Numbered from the stretch's first letter, positions 1 to 6,754 are shown. The stretch is DNA of 18,512 nt from WLMZ01 sp031410915 (GCA_031410915.1 JANNZY010000193.1:1-18512); one strand, 5' to 3'. Translations and numbers: made by a program. The notes: generated from the sequence alone by a model not told the origin.

Positions 1-851
1 ATCATCCAGGCCGCCAGCGAGTAGCCGAGTTGCTGCTCGCCGCCGCTGACATCGCCGCGCAGGTAGAAGCCGATTCGCACCGGCACGATGAGCGATGTGT
101 CGCTGATCGCCTGCGCCGTCGCGTAGGCGCTGAACGCGTTCGCGAACAGCAACAGGAACCCGCCGAGGAGCGACGGCATCAGCACCGGCAACCCGACTCG
201 ACGCCAGTACGTGAACGACGTGCCGCCAAGGTTGGCCGCTGACTCGCGCCAGGCGACCTTCAAACCATCGATCGCCGGCAGCGTGATCAGCACCATCAGT
301 GGGATCTGGAAGTACATGTAGACCCAGTTCAGACCCCAGATGTCGCCGAGCTCGAATCCGGGGTACAGATCCCACCCGAGCGCCGAGAAGATCTTGGTGC
401 CCAGACCTTGGCGGCCGAGCAACGCGATGAATGCGAATGCGAGCGGGATGCCGCCGAGGTTGGCAGCCACACCGCTGAAGGAGGTGATGATCGAGCGCAA
501 CCACTTCGGCCGGCGCAGGATGGCTGCTGCGTAGGCAAGCAGCCCGCCGATCACGACCCCGGTGAACGCCGAGAGCGCCGAGAGCCGGACCGAGAACTTG
601 AACGCATCCAGGTTCTGGCCGCTGAAGGCGTCCTTCAGGGCACCGAGCCCGAAGTTGTCGTTGCGGTCGTAGAACGACGACGAGAACACGCTGATCGCCG
701 GCACGATCAGGAACAGGATCAAGAACAGCAGGAACGGAACCAGTCCGAGCCACGCCCAGCTTCGCGGCGCGCGCTCGTCAGGCAGACTCGGTGCGGCGGG
801 GGCCGTGCCACTGCTGGCGCGACCCCCCACTGCTGCAACCGTGTCGGTCAC
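1..851 (-). CDS. ABC transporter permease, PotB-like (3' end cut by window edge)
   Basis: I translated this frame by hand. It gives 283 residues and is still open at the left edge. An N-terminal stretch rich in Ala, Pro and Ser (about 1-30) is followed by a first membrane segment (about 32-54), and further hydrophobic segments lie near 91-112, 125-146 and 174-193. The cytoplasmic EAA loop that contacts the ATPase is visible at about 201-225 (WRESAANLGG, then RRVGLPVLMP), which is diagnostic for binding-protein-dependent ABC permeases. The start is a GTG at 851, only 7 nt past the stop of the substrate-binding lipoprotein, so the two are probably one transcription unit. No good Shine-Dalgarno is seen, which suggests translational coupling. 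The substrate cannot be read from sequence. A polyamine, iron or other small-solute importer is possible. The ATPase and any second permease would lie beyond the left edge. Confidence 0.9.
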   Translation of the reverse strand, partial: MTDTVAAVGGRASSGTAPAAPSLPDERAPRSWAWLGLVPFLLFLILFLIVPAISVFSSSFYDRNDNFGLGALKDAFSGQNLDAFKFSVRLSALSAFTGVVIGGLLAYAAAILRRPKWLRSIITSFSGVAANLGGIPLAFAFIALLGRQGLGTKIFSALGWDLYPGFELGDIWGLNWVYMYFQIPLMVLITLPAIDGLKVAWRESAANLGGTSFTYWRRVGLPVLMPSLLGGFLLLFANAFSAYATAQAISDTSLIVPVRIGFYLRGDVSGGEQQLGYSLAAWM

Positions 852-858
852 GAACGAC

Positions 859-2118
859 TCAGGCGTCGGCGACCATCGGGCCCCAGTTCTCGGCCAGCAC
901 GTCTTTGGCTGCCGCGATCTGGGCCGGGGTGAGGAAGGAGATCTGCGAGATGAGATCGTCCGGGGGAAGGTTCTTCTTCAGCTCGTCGGTCACGAGCCCC
1001 TTGTCGACAAGTGCTTGGTAGCGGGCCGGCATGGCACCACCCTCCAGGTAGCCGAGCGCGCCCTCGTCCGACAGGATGTGCTCGAGCCACAGCTTCGAGC
1101 AGGCCTGGTGTGGCGAGTCCTTGACGACACCCTGGGCGTAGAAACCGCCGTAGATGCCATCGGACGGGAACGTCACCTCGACGGTGAGGCCGGCATCGGC
1201 CAGATCCTTGGCCAGGCCGGGCAGGTTGTAGCTCCAGTCGATCGCGATCGGCGTCTCACCGGACAGCACCGTTGCCTTCGTGACGTCGGTGCCACCGAGG
1301 TTGCCAGAGGCCTTCAGATCGGCGAAGAACTGGATGCCGGGCATGATGTCGTCGGCGCTACCGCCGTTGGCGAGCGAGGCAGCCATCACCGCGGCGAACG
1401 CCGCGCCGGCTTCACGCGGATCGCCGTTCAGGGCGACGAGACCGGCGTACTCGGGCTTGGTCAGATCGGCGAACGTCGCCGGTGGGTTGTCGACGATCGT
1501 CGTGTTGGTGAGGATCGCCATGATGCCGTAGTAGGAGCCGACCCAGTTGTTGTCGGCGTCGACCAGGCCCTCGGGGACTTCGTCGATCACGGTCGGCACG
1601 TACGGCTCGAACAGGCCGGCATCGACCATCGATTGCGCGATCGCCGGGCTGACGTCCACGCTGTCGGGCATGTCGTCTTGACCGGCCAGCGTCTGCACCG
1701 CGTCCATCTCCTCCTGCGACGAGGCGTCCGGGCTGGCGACGGGGTTGTCCACGTCGGGGTACTTCTCCTTGAAGCTGGCGAGGATGCCCTTGTAGTTGGC
1801 CCACTCGTCGGGCAGCGCGATCAGGTTCACCTTGCCCTCGGTGGCGCAGTCAGCAGCCAGCGCTTCGAGGTCGCCGCCGCCTGCGGCGGGCTCGCTCGTC
1901 GGAGCGTCGGTCGCGGCCGGTGCATCGGTCGCGGCTGGCGCATCGGTGACGACCGGCGCATCCGTGGCCACCGGCGCATCGGTCGCGGCTGGCGCGTCGG
2001 TGGCAGCTGCCGCCGCCGTGGTGGACGCGGCCTCTTTGTCGTCGCTGCCACAGGATGCGGCCACGAAGCCCACACTGATCGTCAGCGCGATCGCTCTGAA
2101 GTACTTCTTCCTCAACAC
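859..2118 (-). CDS. ABC transporter substrate-binding lipoprotein
   Basis: This is a 419-residue periplasmic-type binding protein of the extracellular solute-binding class (PotD/AfuA-like by overall pattern). Residues 1-23 form a lipoprotein signal: basic MLRKKYFR, a hydrophobic core, and a lipobox ending VAASC with Cys23 as the lipidated residue. Residues about 24-82 are a low-complexity linker with six TDAPxA-type repeats. The binding domain starts near 83 and contains typical elements such as WVGSYYGIMAILTNT, IAIDWSYNLPGL and YGGFYAQGVVKDSPH. The start is GTG at 2118, supported by AGGGGAG 5 nt upstream. It precedes the permease by 7 nt, so it should be the ligand receptor of that importer, anchored to the outer face of the membrane. 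The ligand is unknown. The first gene of this unit could be either this one or the upstream peptidase, 88 bp away. Confidence 0.9.
   Translation of the reverse strand: MLRKKYFRAIALTISVGFVAASCGSDDKEAASTTAAAAATDAPAATDAPVATDAPVVTDAPAATDAPAATDAPTSEPAAGGGDLEALAADCATEGKVNLIALPDEWANYKGILASFKEKYPDVDNPVASPDASSQEEMDAVQTLAGQDDMPDSVDVSPAIAQSMVDAGLFEPYVPTVIDEVPEGLVDADNNWVGSYYGIMAILTNTTIVDNPPATFADLTKPEYAGLVALNGDPREAGAAFAAVMAASLANGGSADDIMPGIQFFADLKASGNLGGTDVTKATVLSGETPIAIDWSYNLPGLAKDLADAGLTVEVTFPSDGIYGGFYAQGVVKDSPHQACSKLWLEHILSDEGALGYLEGGAMPARYQALVDKGLVTDELKKNLPPDDLISQISFLTPAQIAAAKDVLAENWGPMVADA
1904..2011. repeat. Six tandem 18-bp units coding the lipoprotein linker
   Basis: Six consecutive 18-bp units start at 1904, 1922, 1940, 1958, 1976 and 1994, each beginning GCRTC on the plus strand. 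Read on the minus strand they encode TDAPAA/TDAPVA/TDAPVV units between the lipobox and the binding domain. Units 2 and 5 are identical, and the others differ at a few bases. In-frame repeats like this can change copy number by slippage and so alter tether length. Confidence 0.9.
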
Positions 2119-2167
2119 TCGTTCTCCCCTTGCTCAGTCGTCTTGCGGACACGGCGAGACTAGCCCC

Positions 2168-2198
2168 TCGCGGACCCGGCCTCGCTCGACCACCGCGA
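2168..2198 (-). terminator. Possible hairpin after the M14 peptidase gene
   Basis: TCGCGG (2168-2173) pairs with CCGCGA (2193-2198) across a 19-nt loop, just past the peptidase stop at 2207. No U-tract follows. A 6-bp stem in GC-rich DNA is weak evidence, so this is only a candidate partial terminator between the peptidase and the lipoprotein. Confidence 0.25.
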
Positions 2199-2206
2199 CC
2201 TGGCGG

Positions 2207-3217
2207 CTACAGCACGGCCACCGCGAGCACGGCCTCGGCATGACGGCGGACCATCTCCGGCGTCACCTGAGCCGATCCTGGGAGCTCGACCAAGAAGTTG
2301 GTGGAGCCCGGCACGCTCGCGTTCGCGAACGTCCCGGCCGTGCCCGTGCACTTCTGGCTGCACGGCACGTTGGCCGGCCTGAGCCCGACCAGCTGGCCGT
2401 AGGTGCGCGGGATGACCTTGTTCGCACCGCTCGTCGAGATCGAGTTGGCGTCCTGGTGGTACCAGATCCCGATCGACGGCTGGATCTCGCGGATGAAGTT
2501 CTCGACAGCAATCGTCTCCGGCTGGTCGGCCGCAGCTTCACCGCTGTACTGGTGGTGATCCGGGCCTTTGGGGATGTAGCTCCAGCCGACCTCGAAGTTG
2601 CGGTTGAGGTCGACCTGGTTCGCATTCTCGCGGGTGTTCGCGGCCTGGCCATCGGGGTTCATCGTGTCGATCAGCCACAGATCGACCCCGGCCGGCGTCG
2701 GCATCGTCCGCAGGAGCGCGGTGATCTGGGCACCCTTCTGCTCGTCGCCGTGGATCATCCCGATCAGCAGCACCACCCGCCCGCCCGGTGTTCCCATCCG
2801 GTCGGCCACGATCGGGCGGCCCTGCACGGACCGACCGATCACGCGACTCTCGATGATCGCGGCTGGCACCGTCGGAGCGGCAGGGCGGGCCGGCGCAACC
2901 GGTGCGAGCAGCGCGCCGAGCGCAGCGTTGCTGCGCGGCCCGAAGATGCCATCGACCCCGAGCCCGTTGGCAGTCTGGAACTGCAGCACAGCGCGTCGCG
3001 TGGAGACACCGAAGAACGTGTCCGGGCCATGGATGTGGGTGTACCCGAGCGAGCGCAGCGCGACCTCGAGACAGATCACGTCCGGCGACCGCGACCCCAG
3101 GCGGAGCTCGGTGTCGATCGTGCACGACGAGCTCGATCCGACGCTGTTCGCCGGCATGGCGACAACACCGACCAGCGCGATGACGGCCGTGACCAGGCCG
3201 GCAATCGTCCTGCGCAT
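2207..3217 (-). CDS. Secreted M14 zinc peptidase with N-terminal peptidoglycan-binding domain
   Basis: A 336-residue protein. Residues 1-24 look like a Sec signal peptide (MRRTIAGLVTAVIALVGVVA). Residues about 38-104 form a PG_binding_1 repeat (LRLGSRSPDVICLEVALRSL, then FGVSTRRAVLQFQ and GVDGIFGPRS). A Pro/Ala linker (105-120) leads to an M14 carboxypeptidase fold. The zinc ligands are visible as His156-Gly-Asp-Glu159 and His254 (WYHQD). DLNRNF (203-208) and NPDG (187-190) are family motifs, and Glu311 in ELPG fits the catalytic glutamate. The family cleaves amide bonds of peptides, and MpaA-type members trim murein peptides. With the wall-binding domain, a cell-wall-remodelling amidase or carboxypeptidase is the best guess. 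It begins 8 nt after the desaturase stop with no clear ribosome-binding site, which suggests coupled translation. Confidence 0.88.
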   Translation of the reverse strand: MRRTIAGLVTAVIALVGVVAMPANSVGSSSSCTIDTELRLGSRSPDVICLEVALRSLGYTHIHGPDTFFGVSTRRAVLQFQTANGLGVDGIFGPRSNAALGALLAPVAPARPAAPTVPAAIIESRVIGRSVQGRPIVADRMGTPGGRVVLLIGMIHGDEQKGAQITALLRTMPTPAGVDLWLIDTMNPDGQAANTRENANQVDLNRNFEVGWSYIPKGPDHHQYSGEAAADQPETIAVENFIREIQPSIGIWYHQDANSISTSGANKVIPRTYGQLVGLRPANVPCSQKCTGTAGTFANASVPGSTNFLVELPGSAQVTPEMVRRHAEAVLAVAVL

Positions 3218-3225
3218 TCGGTTGA

Positions 3226-4161
3226 TCAGGCGCCGGCGAGCGCTGCCTGGCGGCGGTTGGCGCGATCGGCCATCGCCCGAGCCAGCTTGCCCAACCGCTC
3301 GATGCGCAACACCAACGCGTCACGCGCCCGCTCGGCCGCGGCGGACAGCTTCTCCAGGTGCTGGACGCGCCAGTGGTTGAGGATCACCGGTACGAGCACC
3401 TGCTCGTGCAGGATCGTCGCGTCGTAGATGCCGGCCCGAGCGATCGCCGCGCTGTGCTTGTCGAAGTCGACGATGCCCGTTCCCGGCATCGCGAACGTGC
3501 GGACGACCTCTTCGAGCGCGATCACCATCGCCGACGGATCGACGCTGATCGCGCTGGTTGCGAGGTCGCGGTAGAACAGGTAGTGCAGGTTCTCGTCGGC
3601 TGCAACGCGGGCCATGACCTCGTACCCCGCCGGGTCGCCGATCAGCTTGCCCGTGTTGCGATGGGCGATGCGCGTCGCCAGCTCCTGCAACGTCACGTAC
3701 GCGACGCCGGCGAGCGGCGACACGGGCGGCGGCACCTCGCCACCCGACACCTGGGCCATGCGAGCCCGCTCCAACTGCACCGGGTCCACCGCGCGGGTGG
3801 CCGTGAGGTAGTCGCGGATGACGATCGAGTGGCGGCCCTCTTCAGCGGTCCAGCGCCGGTTCCAGGTTCCGAACGCGCCGTCGGCCTCGAACATCCGGTC
3901 GAGGTCGCGGAAGTAGTACGGCAGGTTGTCCTCGGTCAACAAGTTGACGAACAACGCACTGCGGACCGCTTCGGGCAGCTCTGCCCCGCCGATGTCGCAG
4001 TGGTCTGACTCCCAGGCGTAACCCCGGCCGAAGTCGCGGCCACGTCCGTACGGAACGAGTTCGTGCGGGAACCACTCCTTTGCCGTCGCAAGATGGCGAT
4101 CGAGCAGCGTGGCCGCAACGGGCTCGAGTTCGGCGAGGAAGGTCTCCGGCGTCATGTTCAC
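3226..4161 (-). CDS. Soluble diiron acyl-ACP desaturase
   Basis: This 311-residue protein belongs to the plant stearoyl-ACP / mycobacterial DesA-type desaturase family. These enzymes insert a double bond into ACP-bound fatty acids using a diiron centre, O2 and ferredoxin. All six expected iron ligands align: Glu77 (LLTEDNL), Glu108 and His111 (AEEGRH), Glu160 (LQELATRIAH), Glu190 and His193 (DENLH). No membrane segments are seen. The start is GTG at 4161, with an in-frame ATG at 4155 as the alternative, and no strong Shine-Dalgarno fits either. A 20-bp imperfect palindrome lies 2 bp upstream of the GTG. The C-terminal 40 residues are Arg/Ala-rich and may be flexible. The gene is followed after 8 nt by a secreted wall peptidase, so both may respond to one envelope signal. 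Specificity (position of the double bond, chain length) cannot be inferred. Confidence 0.88.
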   Translation of the reverse strand: MNMTPETFLAELEPVAATLLDRHLATAKEWFPHELVPYGRGRDFGRGYAWESDHCDIGGAELPEAVRSALFVNLLTEDNLPYYFRDLDRMFEADGAFGTWNRRWTAEEGRHSIVIRDYLTATRAVDPVQLERARMAQVSGGEVPPPVSPLAGVAYVTLQELATRIAHRNTGKLIGDPAGYEVMARVAADENLHYLFYRDLATSAISVDPSAMVIALEEVVRTFAMPGTGIVDFDKHSAAIARAGIYDATILHEQVLVPVILNHWRVQHLEKLSAAAERARDALVLRIERLGKLARAMADRANRRQAALAGA

Positions 4162-4163
4162 AG

Positions 4164-4183
4164 CCTACCGACAAGTAGGTAGG
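4164..4183. promoter_or_regulatory. 20-bp imperfect palindrome, candidate repressor operator
   Basis: The half-sites CCTACCGACA and AGTAGGTAGG are reverse complements at 8 of 10 positions, with no spacer. The site lies 2 bp upstream of the desaturase GTG start, where a bound dimer would block initiation. Its size and symmetry resemble TetR-family operators, which often control lipid-modifying enzymes. No regulator gene is present in the window, so the cognate protein is unknown. Confidence 0.5.
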
Positions 4184-4208
4184 GAGGCTACGGCGCGGCG
4201 GCATCAAT

Positions 4209-4235
4209 CCTGCGAATTCTCGGCCGGACCGCAGG
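4209..4235 (-). terminator. Candidate hairpin terminator after cofE
   Basis: CCTGCG (4209-4214) and CGCAGG (4230-4235) pair around a 15-nt loop, starting 3 bases past the cofE stop codon (4239-4241). There is no U-run after it, as is common in high-GC actinomycetes. It sits between cofE and the desaturase promoter region and could insulate them. Confidence 0.4.
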
Positions 4236-4238
4236 TCG

Positions 4239-4991
4239 TCAGCGGAACAGGTCCCGGCTCTGGTCGCGCAGCACCGGTGCGATCGTCGCCGTGTCGTCTC
4301 GAGTCCAGTCGTATCCTCGGACCACTGCGAGCGGGATGCGGCTGACGTTGCCCTTGACCAGCTCTGCGGCACCGGCCAGCTGGTCGGCGCTGCACAGCGC
4401 CTGCACCCGGAACTCGTGGCCGTGCGGATCCACCTGGCCGATGTAGCTCAGGATCGGCTGCATCCCGGCGATGCCGATCGCGATGTCGGTCTGGCCTTCG
4501 CGCCAGGCCCGACCGAACGTGTCGCTGATGATCACGGCCACATCGAGACCGCGTCGGACCAGGCCGGCACGGATCTGGCGGGCACTGGCGTCGCTGTCCA
4601 GCGGGAGCAGCACGGCCCGGCCGTGGGCACCGCTGCTCGACTGGTCGACGCCCGAGTTCGCGCACACGAACCCATGGTGGGTCTCGGTGATCAGAATCGG
4701 TCCAACCTGGCGCACGACTCGCTTGGCCTCGCGCAACACGATCTCGGTGACTGCCGGGTCCTTGTCCCACGCCTTCGACCACTCGATCGCGAACGGCGAC
4801 GGCTCGATGTCGGCCAGCTCCACGGTGCGGCTCTCGGCCTTGGACACGATCTTGCTCGTCACGACCAGCACGTCGCCGTCGATCAGCGGCGTGCCTGCAG
4901 CCTCGGCCGCGCTCGCGCTGAGGTCGGCGAGATCAGCACCGGGCTCGATCTCACCGAGGCCGGCGATGCCGAAGATGTGCAGTCCCGTCAT
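4239..4991 (-). CDS. cofE: Coenzyme F420-0:L-glutamate ligase (stand-alone CofE)
   Basis: At 250 residues this matches the length of stand-alone CofE enzymes, which use GTP and a divalent metal to add gamma-linked glutamates to F420-0 in the cytoplasm. Family motifs are clear: VVTSKIVSKAE (43-53), ITETHHGFVCANSGVDQS (101-118), SDTFGRAWREGQTDIAIG (156-173) and VRGYDW (224-229). Many actinomycetes carry this activity as the N-terminal half of FbiB, fused to a nitroreductase-like domain. Here the frame ends after the ligase domain, and no such domain follows. The gene diverges from menB across 77 bp that must hold both promoters. No strong Shine-Dalgarno precedes the ATG at 4991. The presence of cofE implies F420-dependent redox enzymes in this organism. 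The rest of the F420 pathway is not in the window. Confidence 0.93.
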   Translation of the reverse strand: MTGLHIFGIAGLGEIEPGADLADLSASAAEAAGTPLIDGDVLVVTSKIVSKAESRTVELADIEPSPFAIEWSKAWDKDPAVTEIVLREAKRVVRQVGPILITETHHGFVCANSGVDQSSSGAHGRAVLLPLDSDASARQIRAGLVRRGLDVAVIISDTFGRAWREGQTDIAIGIAGMQPILSYIGQVDPHGHEFRVQALCSADQLAGAAELVKGNVSRIPLAVVRGYDWTRDDTATIAPVLRDQSRDLFR

Positions 4992-5068
4992 GGGCCGATT
5001 CTTGCCGATCGACGCCCGCGGCGGACAACGATGCTGGCGGCTGTCGTCACAGCGACCAACATGGAGAC

Positions 5069-5968
5069 GTGGTTTCCGACATCTTCGACCCGTCGGCCTG
5101 GCGCGAGATCGCCGGGTTCGACTTCACCGACATCACGTATCACCGCGCCGTCGAACACGGCACGGTGCGCGTCGCGTTCAACCGCCCGGAGGTCCGCAAC
5201 GCGTTCCGCCCGCACACCGTCGACGAGCTGTACCGCGCCCTCGACCACGCGCGCATGTCGACCGACATCGGCTGCGTGTTGCTCACCGGTAACGGCCCGT
5301 CGGCCAAAGACGGTGGCTGGGCGTTCTGCAGCGGTGGCGACCAGCGCGTGCGCGGCCGCGACGGCTACAAGTACGCCGAGGGCGACACATCCGAGACCAT
5401 CGATCCCGGCCGCGCCGGGCGATTGCACATCTTGGAGGTCCAGCGCCTGATCCGATTCATGCCGAAGGTGGTGATCTGCGTGGTGCCCGGCTGGGCGGCG
5501 GGTGGTGGCCACAGCTTGCACGTCGTCAGCGACCTGACGCTGGCGAGCCGAGAGCACGGGCGCTTCAAGCAGACCGACGCCGATGTCGCCAGCTTCGATG
5601 GCGGCTACGGCTCGGCCTACCTGGCCCGCCAGGTCGGGCAGAAGTTCGCCCGCGAGATCTTCTTCCTCGGCAGCGAGTACACGGCCGACGACGCGCACCG
5701 GATGGGCATGGTCAACGCCGTCGTCGCCCACGACGAGCTGGAGGCGACTGCGCTCGATTGGGCCCGGCGGATCAACGCCAAGAGCCCCACCGCGCAGCGG
5801 ATGCTCAAGATCTCGTTCAACCTGATCGACGACGGTCTCGTCGGCCAACAGGTCTTCGCCGGCGAGGCGACCCGTCTCGCCTATGGCACCGACGAAGCGG
5901 CGGAGGGACGCGAGGCGTTCCTGGAGAAGCGCTCGCCCGATTGGTCGCCGTACCCCTGGAGCTACTGA
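5069..5968 (+). CDS. menB: 1,4-dihydroxy-2-naphthoyl-CoA synthase (type II MenB)
   Basis: A 299-residue crotonase-fold enzyme that closes the second ring in menaquinone synthesis, converting o-succinylbenzoyl-CoA to 1,4-dihydroxy-2-naphthoyl-CoA. The oxyanion-hole segments are FCSGGDQ (87-92) and PGWAAGGGHSL (140-150). The signature FKQTDADVASFDGGYGSAYL (166-185) is close to actinobacterial MenB. The third residue of the QTD triplet is Asp170. In E. coli-type (type I) enzymes this place is Gly and a bicarbonate ion supplies the charge, so this is a bicarbonate-independent type II enzyme. The C-terminus WSPYPWSY is also family-typical. The start is GTG at 5069. GGAG lies only 2 nt upstream, which is too close to be a good ribosome-binding site, so the start is less certain. 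It stands alone, divergent from cofE, with no other men gene in view. Confidence 0.95.
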   Translation: MVSDIFDPSAWREIAGFDFTDITYHRAVEHGTVRVAFNRPEVRNAFRPHTVDELYRALDHARMSTDIGCVLLTGNGPSAKDGGWAFCSGGDQRVRGRDGYKYAEGDTSETIDPGRAGRLHILEVQRLIRFMPKVVICVVPGWAAGGGHSLHVVSDLTLASREHGRFKQTDADVASFDGGYGSAYLARQVGQKFAREIFFLGSEYTADDAHRMGMVNAVVAHDELEATALDWARRINAKSPTAQRMLKISFNLIDDGLVGQQVFAGEATRLAYGTDEAAEGREAFLEKRSPDWSPYPWSY

Positions 5969-6414
5969 CGCGGGTAGGACGCGCTGGTGATCGGCAGGCC
6001 GGTGTCGTTGCGGAGGTGCTCGGCCGCCGTGACGAAGTAGTCGAGCATCGTCGTCTGCAGTGCCGGGTCGATGTCGAGTGAGCGGACTGCTGCGCTCATG
6101 TGCTGCAACCACCGGTCGCGCTGCAGCGGCCCGACCGGGTACGGGAAATGGCGCATGCGCAGCTTCGGATGACCGCGCTCGTCGTTGTACGTGGTCGGCC
6201 CGCCCCAGTACTGAGCCAGGAACAAGGTCAAGCGATGCCGGGCCCCGGTGAAATCGGGGGCCTCGGGATACAGCGGGGCGAGCACGTCGTCGTGCGCCAC
6301 ACCTGCGTAGAACTTCTCGACCAGCGCCTCGAAGAAGGGCATACCGCCGACTGCGTCGTACAGCGTGATCGATTCCGCCTGCTCTGGCTGGTTCTCGGGA
6401 GTCGACGTCGACAT
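5962..6414 (-). CDS. glbO: Group II truncated haemoglobin (GlbO/trHbO type)
   Basis: A 150-residue haem protein of the 2-on-2 globin fold, group II. Key residues fall at the spacings known for GlbO: Tyr36 (B10) in EKFYAGV, Tyr49 (CD1) in APLYPE, the proximal His89 (F8) in RMRHFPYPVG, and Trp102 (G8) in RDRWLQHM. WGGPTTYNDERGHPKLRMRH is the classic group II block. Such globins bind O2 tightly and are linked to oxygen or nitric oxide/peroxide chemistry near the respiratory chain. A 15-residue polar N-terminal extension precedes the globin. The 3' end overlaps the convergent menB by 7 bp (the TAG on this strand lies 1 bp from the TGA on the other), which leaves no room for a terminator between them. 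The start is ATG at 6414, without an obvious Shine-Dalgarno. Confidence 0.93.
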   Translation of the reverse strand: MSTSTPENQPEQAESITLYDAVGGMPFFEALVEKFYAGVAHDDVLAPLYPEAPDFTGARHRLTLFLAQYWGGPTTYNDERGHPKLRMRHFPYPVGPLQRDRWLQHMSAAVRSLDIDPALQTTMLDYFVTAAEHLRNDTGLPITSASYPRQ

Positions 6415-6450
6415 CGACCGAGAGCCTACGGCTGCCAGTGCCCCACCGCC

Positions 6451-6475
6451 CGTTGCGGACCCGCTGCCCGCAACG
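6451..6475 (-). terminator. Hairpin terminator after the 64-residue gene
   Basis: A perfect 8-bp stem, CGTTGCGG (6451-6458) with CCGCAACG (6468-6475), encloses a 9-nt loop. It lies 9 bases past the stop of the small orphan gene and upstream of the globin start. No U-tract follows, but the strong stem in the right place suits an actinobacterial terminator. Confidence 0.55.
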
Positions 6476-6484
6476 CGTCGAGGA

Positions 6485-6679
6485 TCAGGAAGCGGGATCG
6501 AACAGCTTGTAGTCGAGAAGGTCGCTGCGACGGATCACGAACGGCGTCGTGTCGTCACAGGCGTCGAGGATGATTGCGTCCTCGGTGGCCAGCAGCACCA
6601 GTGCCGAGATCAGTTCGCCATCGCGGTTGATCTCGAGCACATCGCCGGTTTCGATTCGGTCGCTCAGCAGCGTTGTCAT
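6485..6679 (-). CDS. Small acidic orphan protein, 64 residues
   Basis: I do not recognise this protein. The start is ATG at 6679, chosen over a longer frame because AAGGAG (6686-6691) sits an ideal 6 nt upstream. The product is acidic and alternates hydrophobic and charged stretches: GDVLEINRDGE (12-22), ISALVLLATEDAIILDA (24-40) and FVIRRSDLLDYKLF (47-60). No signal peptide, membrane segment or Cys pair is present. Only Cys41 occurs. The pattern of short beta-strand-like segments is compatible with a small beta-barrel, but this is inference from alternation alone. The gene has its own terminator-like hairpin and a long, structured upstream region, so it looks like an independently regulated monocistronic unit rather than a chance frame. 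Confidence 0.7.
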   Translation of the reverse strand: MTTLLSDRIETGDVLEINRDGELISALVLLATEDAIILDACDDTTPFVIRRSDLLDYKLFDPAS

Positions 6680-6702
6680 GATTCTCTCCTTGAGACTCAC
6701 TT

Positions 6703-6737
6703 GGGACTCGGTGTCCCTGTGCCGTCCTCTTGACGGC
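6703..6737 (-). promoter_or_regulatory. Two tandem hairpins in the leader of the 64-residue gene
   Basis: Read on the minus strand, GCCGTC-AAGAG-GACGGC (6737 to 6721) is followed after 3 nt by GGGAC-ACCGA-GTCCC (6717 to 6703). Both stems are perfect, with 5-nt loops. They end about 11 nt before the AAGGAG ribosome-binding site, and a short TCTC/GAGA pairing could cover that site. This arrangement suggests post-transcriptional control. It matches no riboswitch I know. Confidence 0.5.
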
Positions 6738-6754
6738 GTATTCGCTCATTCGTG

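Noticed and set aside
1872..1890. A GC hairpin (CCGCCG/CGGCGG) near the lipoprotein linker
   Set aside because: It lies within coding sequence for a Gly/Ala stretch and is explained by codon use. There is no sign it acts as a terminator.
805..3427. Long plus-strand frames (805-2163 and 1796-3427) opposite the lipoprotein and peptidase genes
   Set aside because: Both lie antisense to proteins with clear signal peptides, lipobox and catalytic motifs. Their products are Arg/Gly/Val-rich noise.
4988..6112. A 374-codon minus-strand frame opposite menB
   Set aside because: It covers menB in antisense and runs into the real globin gene. No domain is recognisable.
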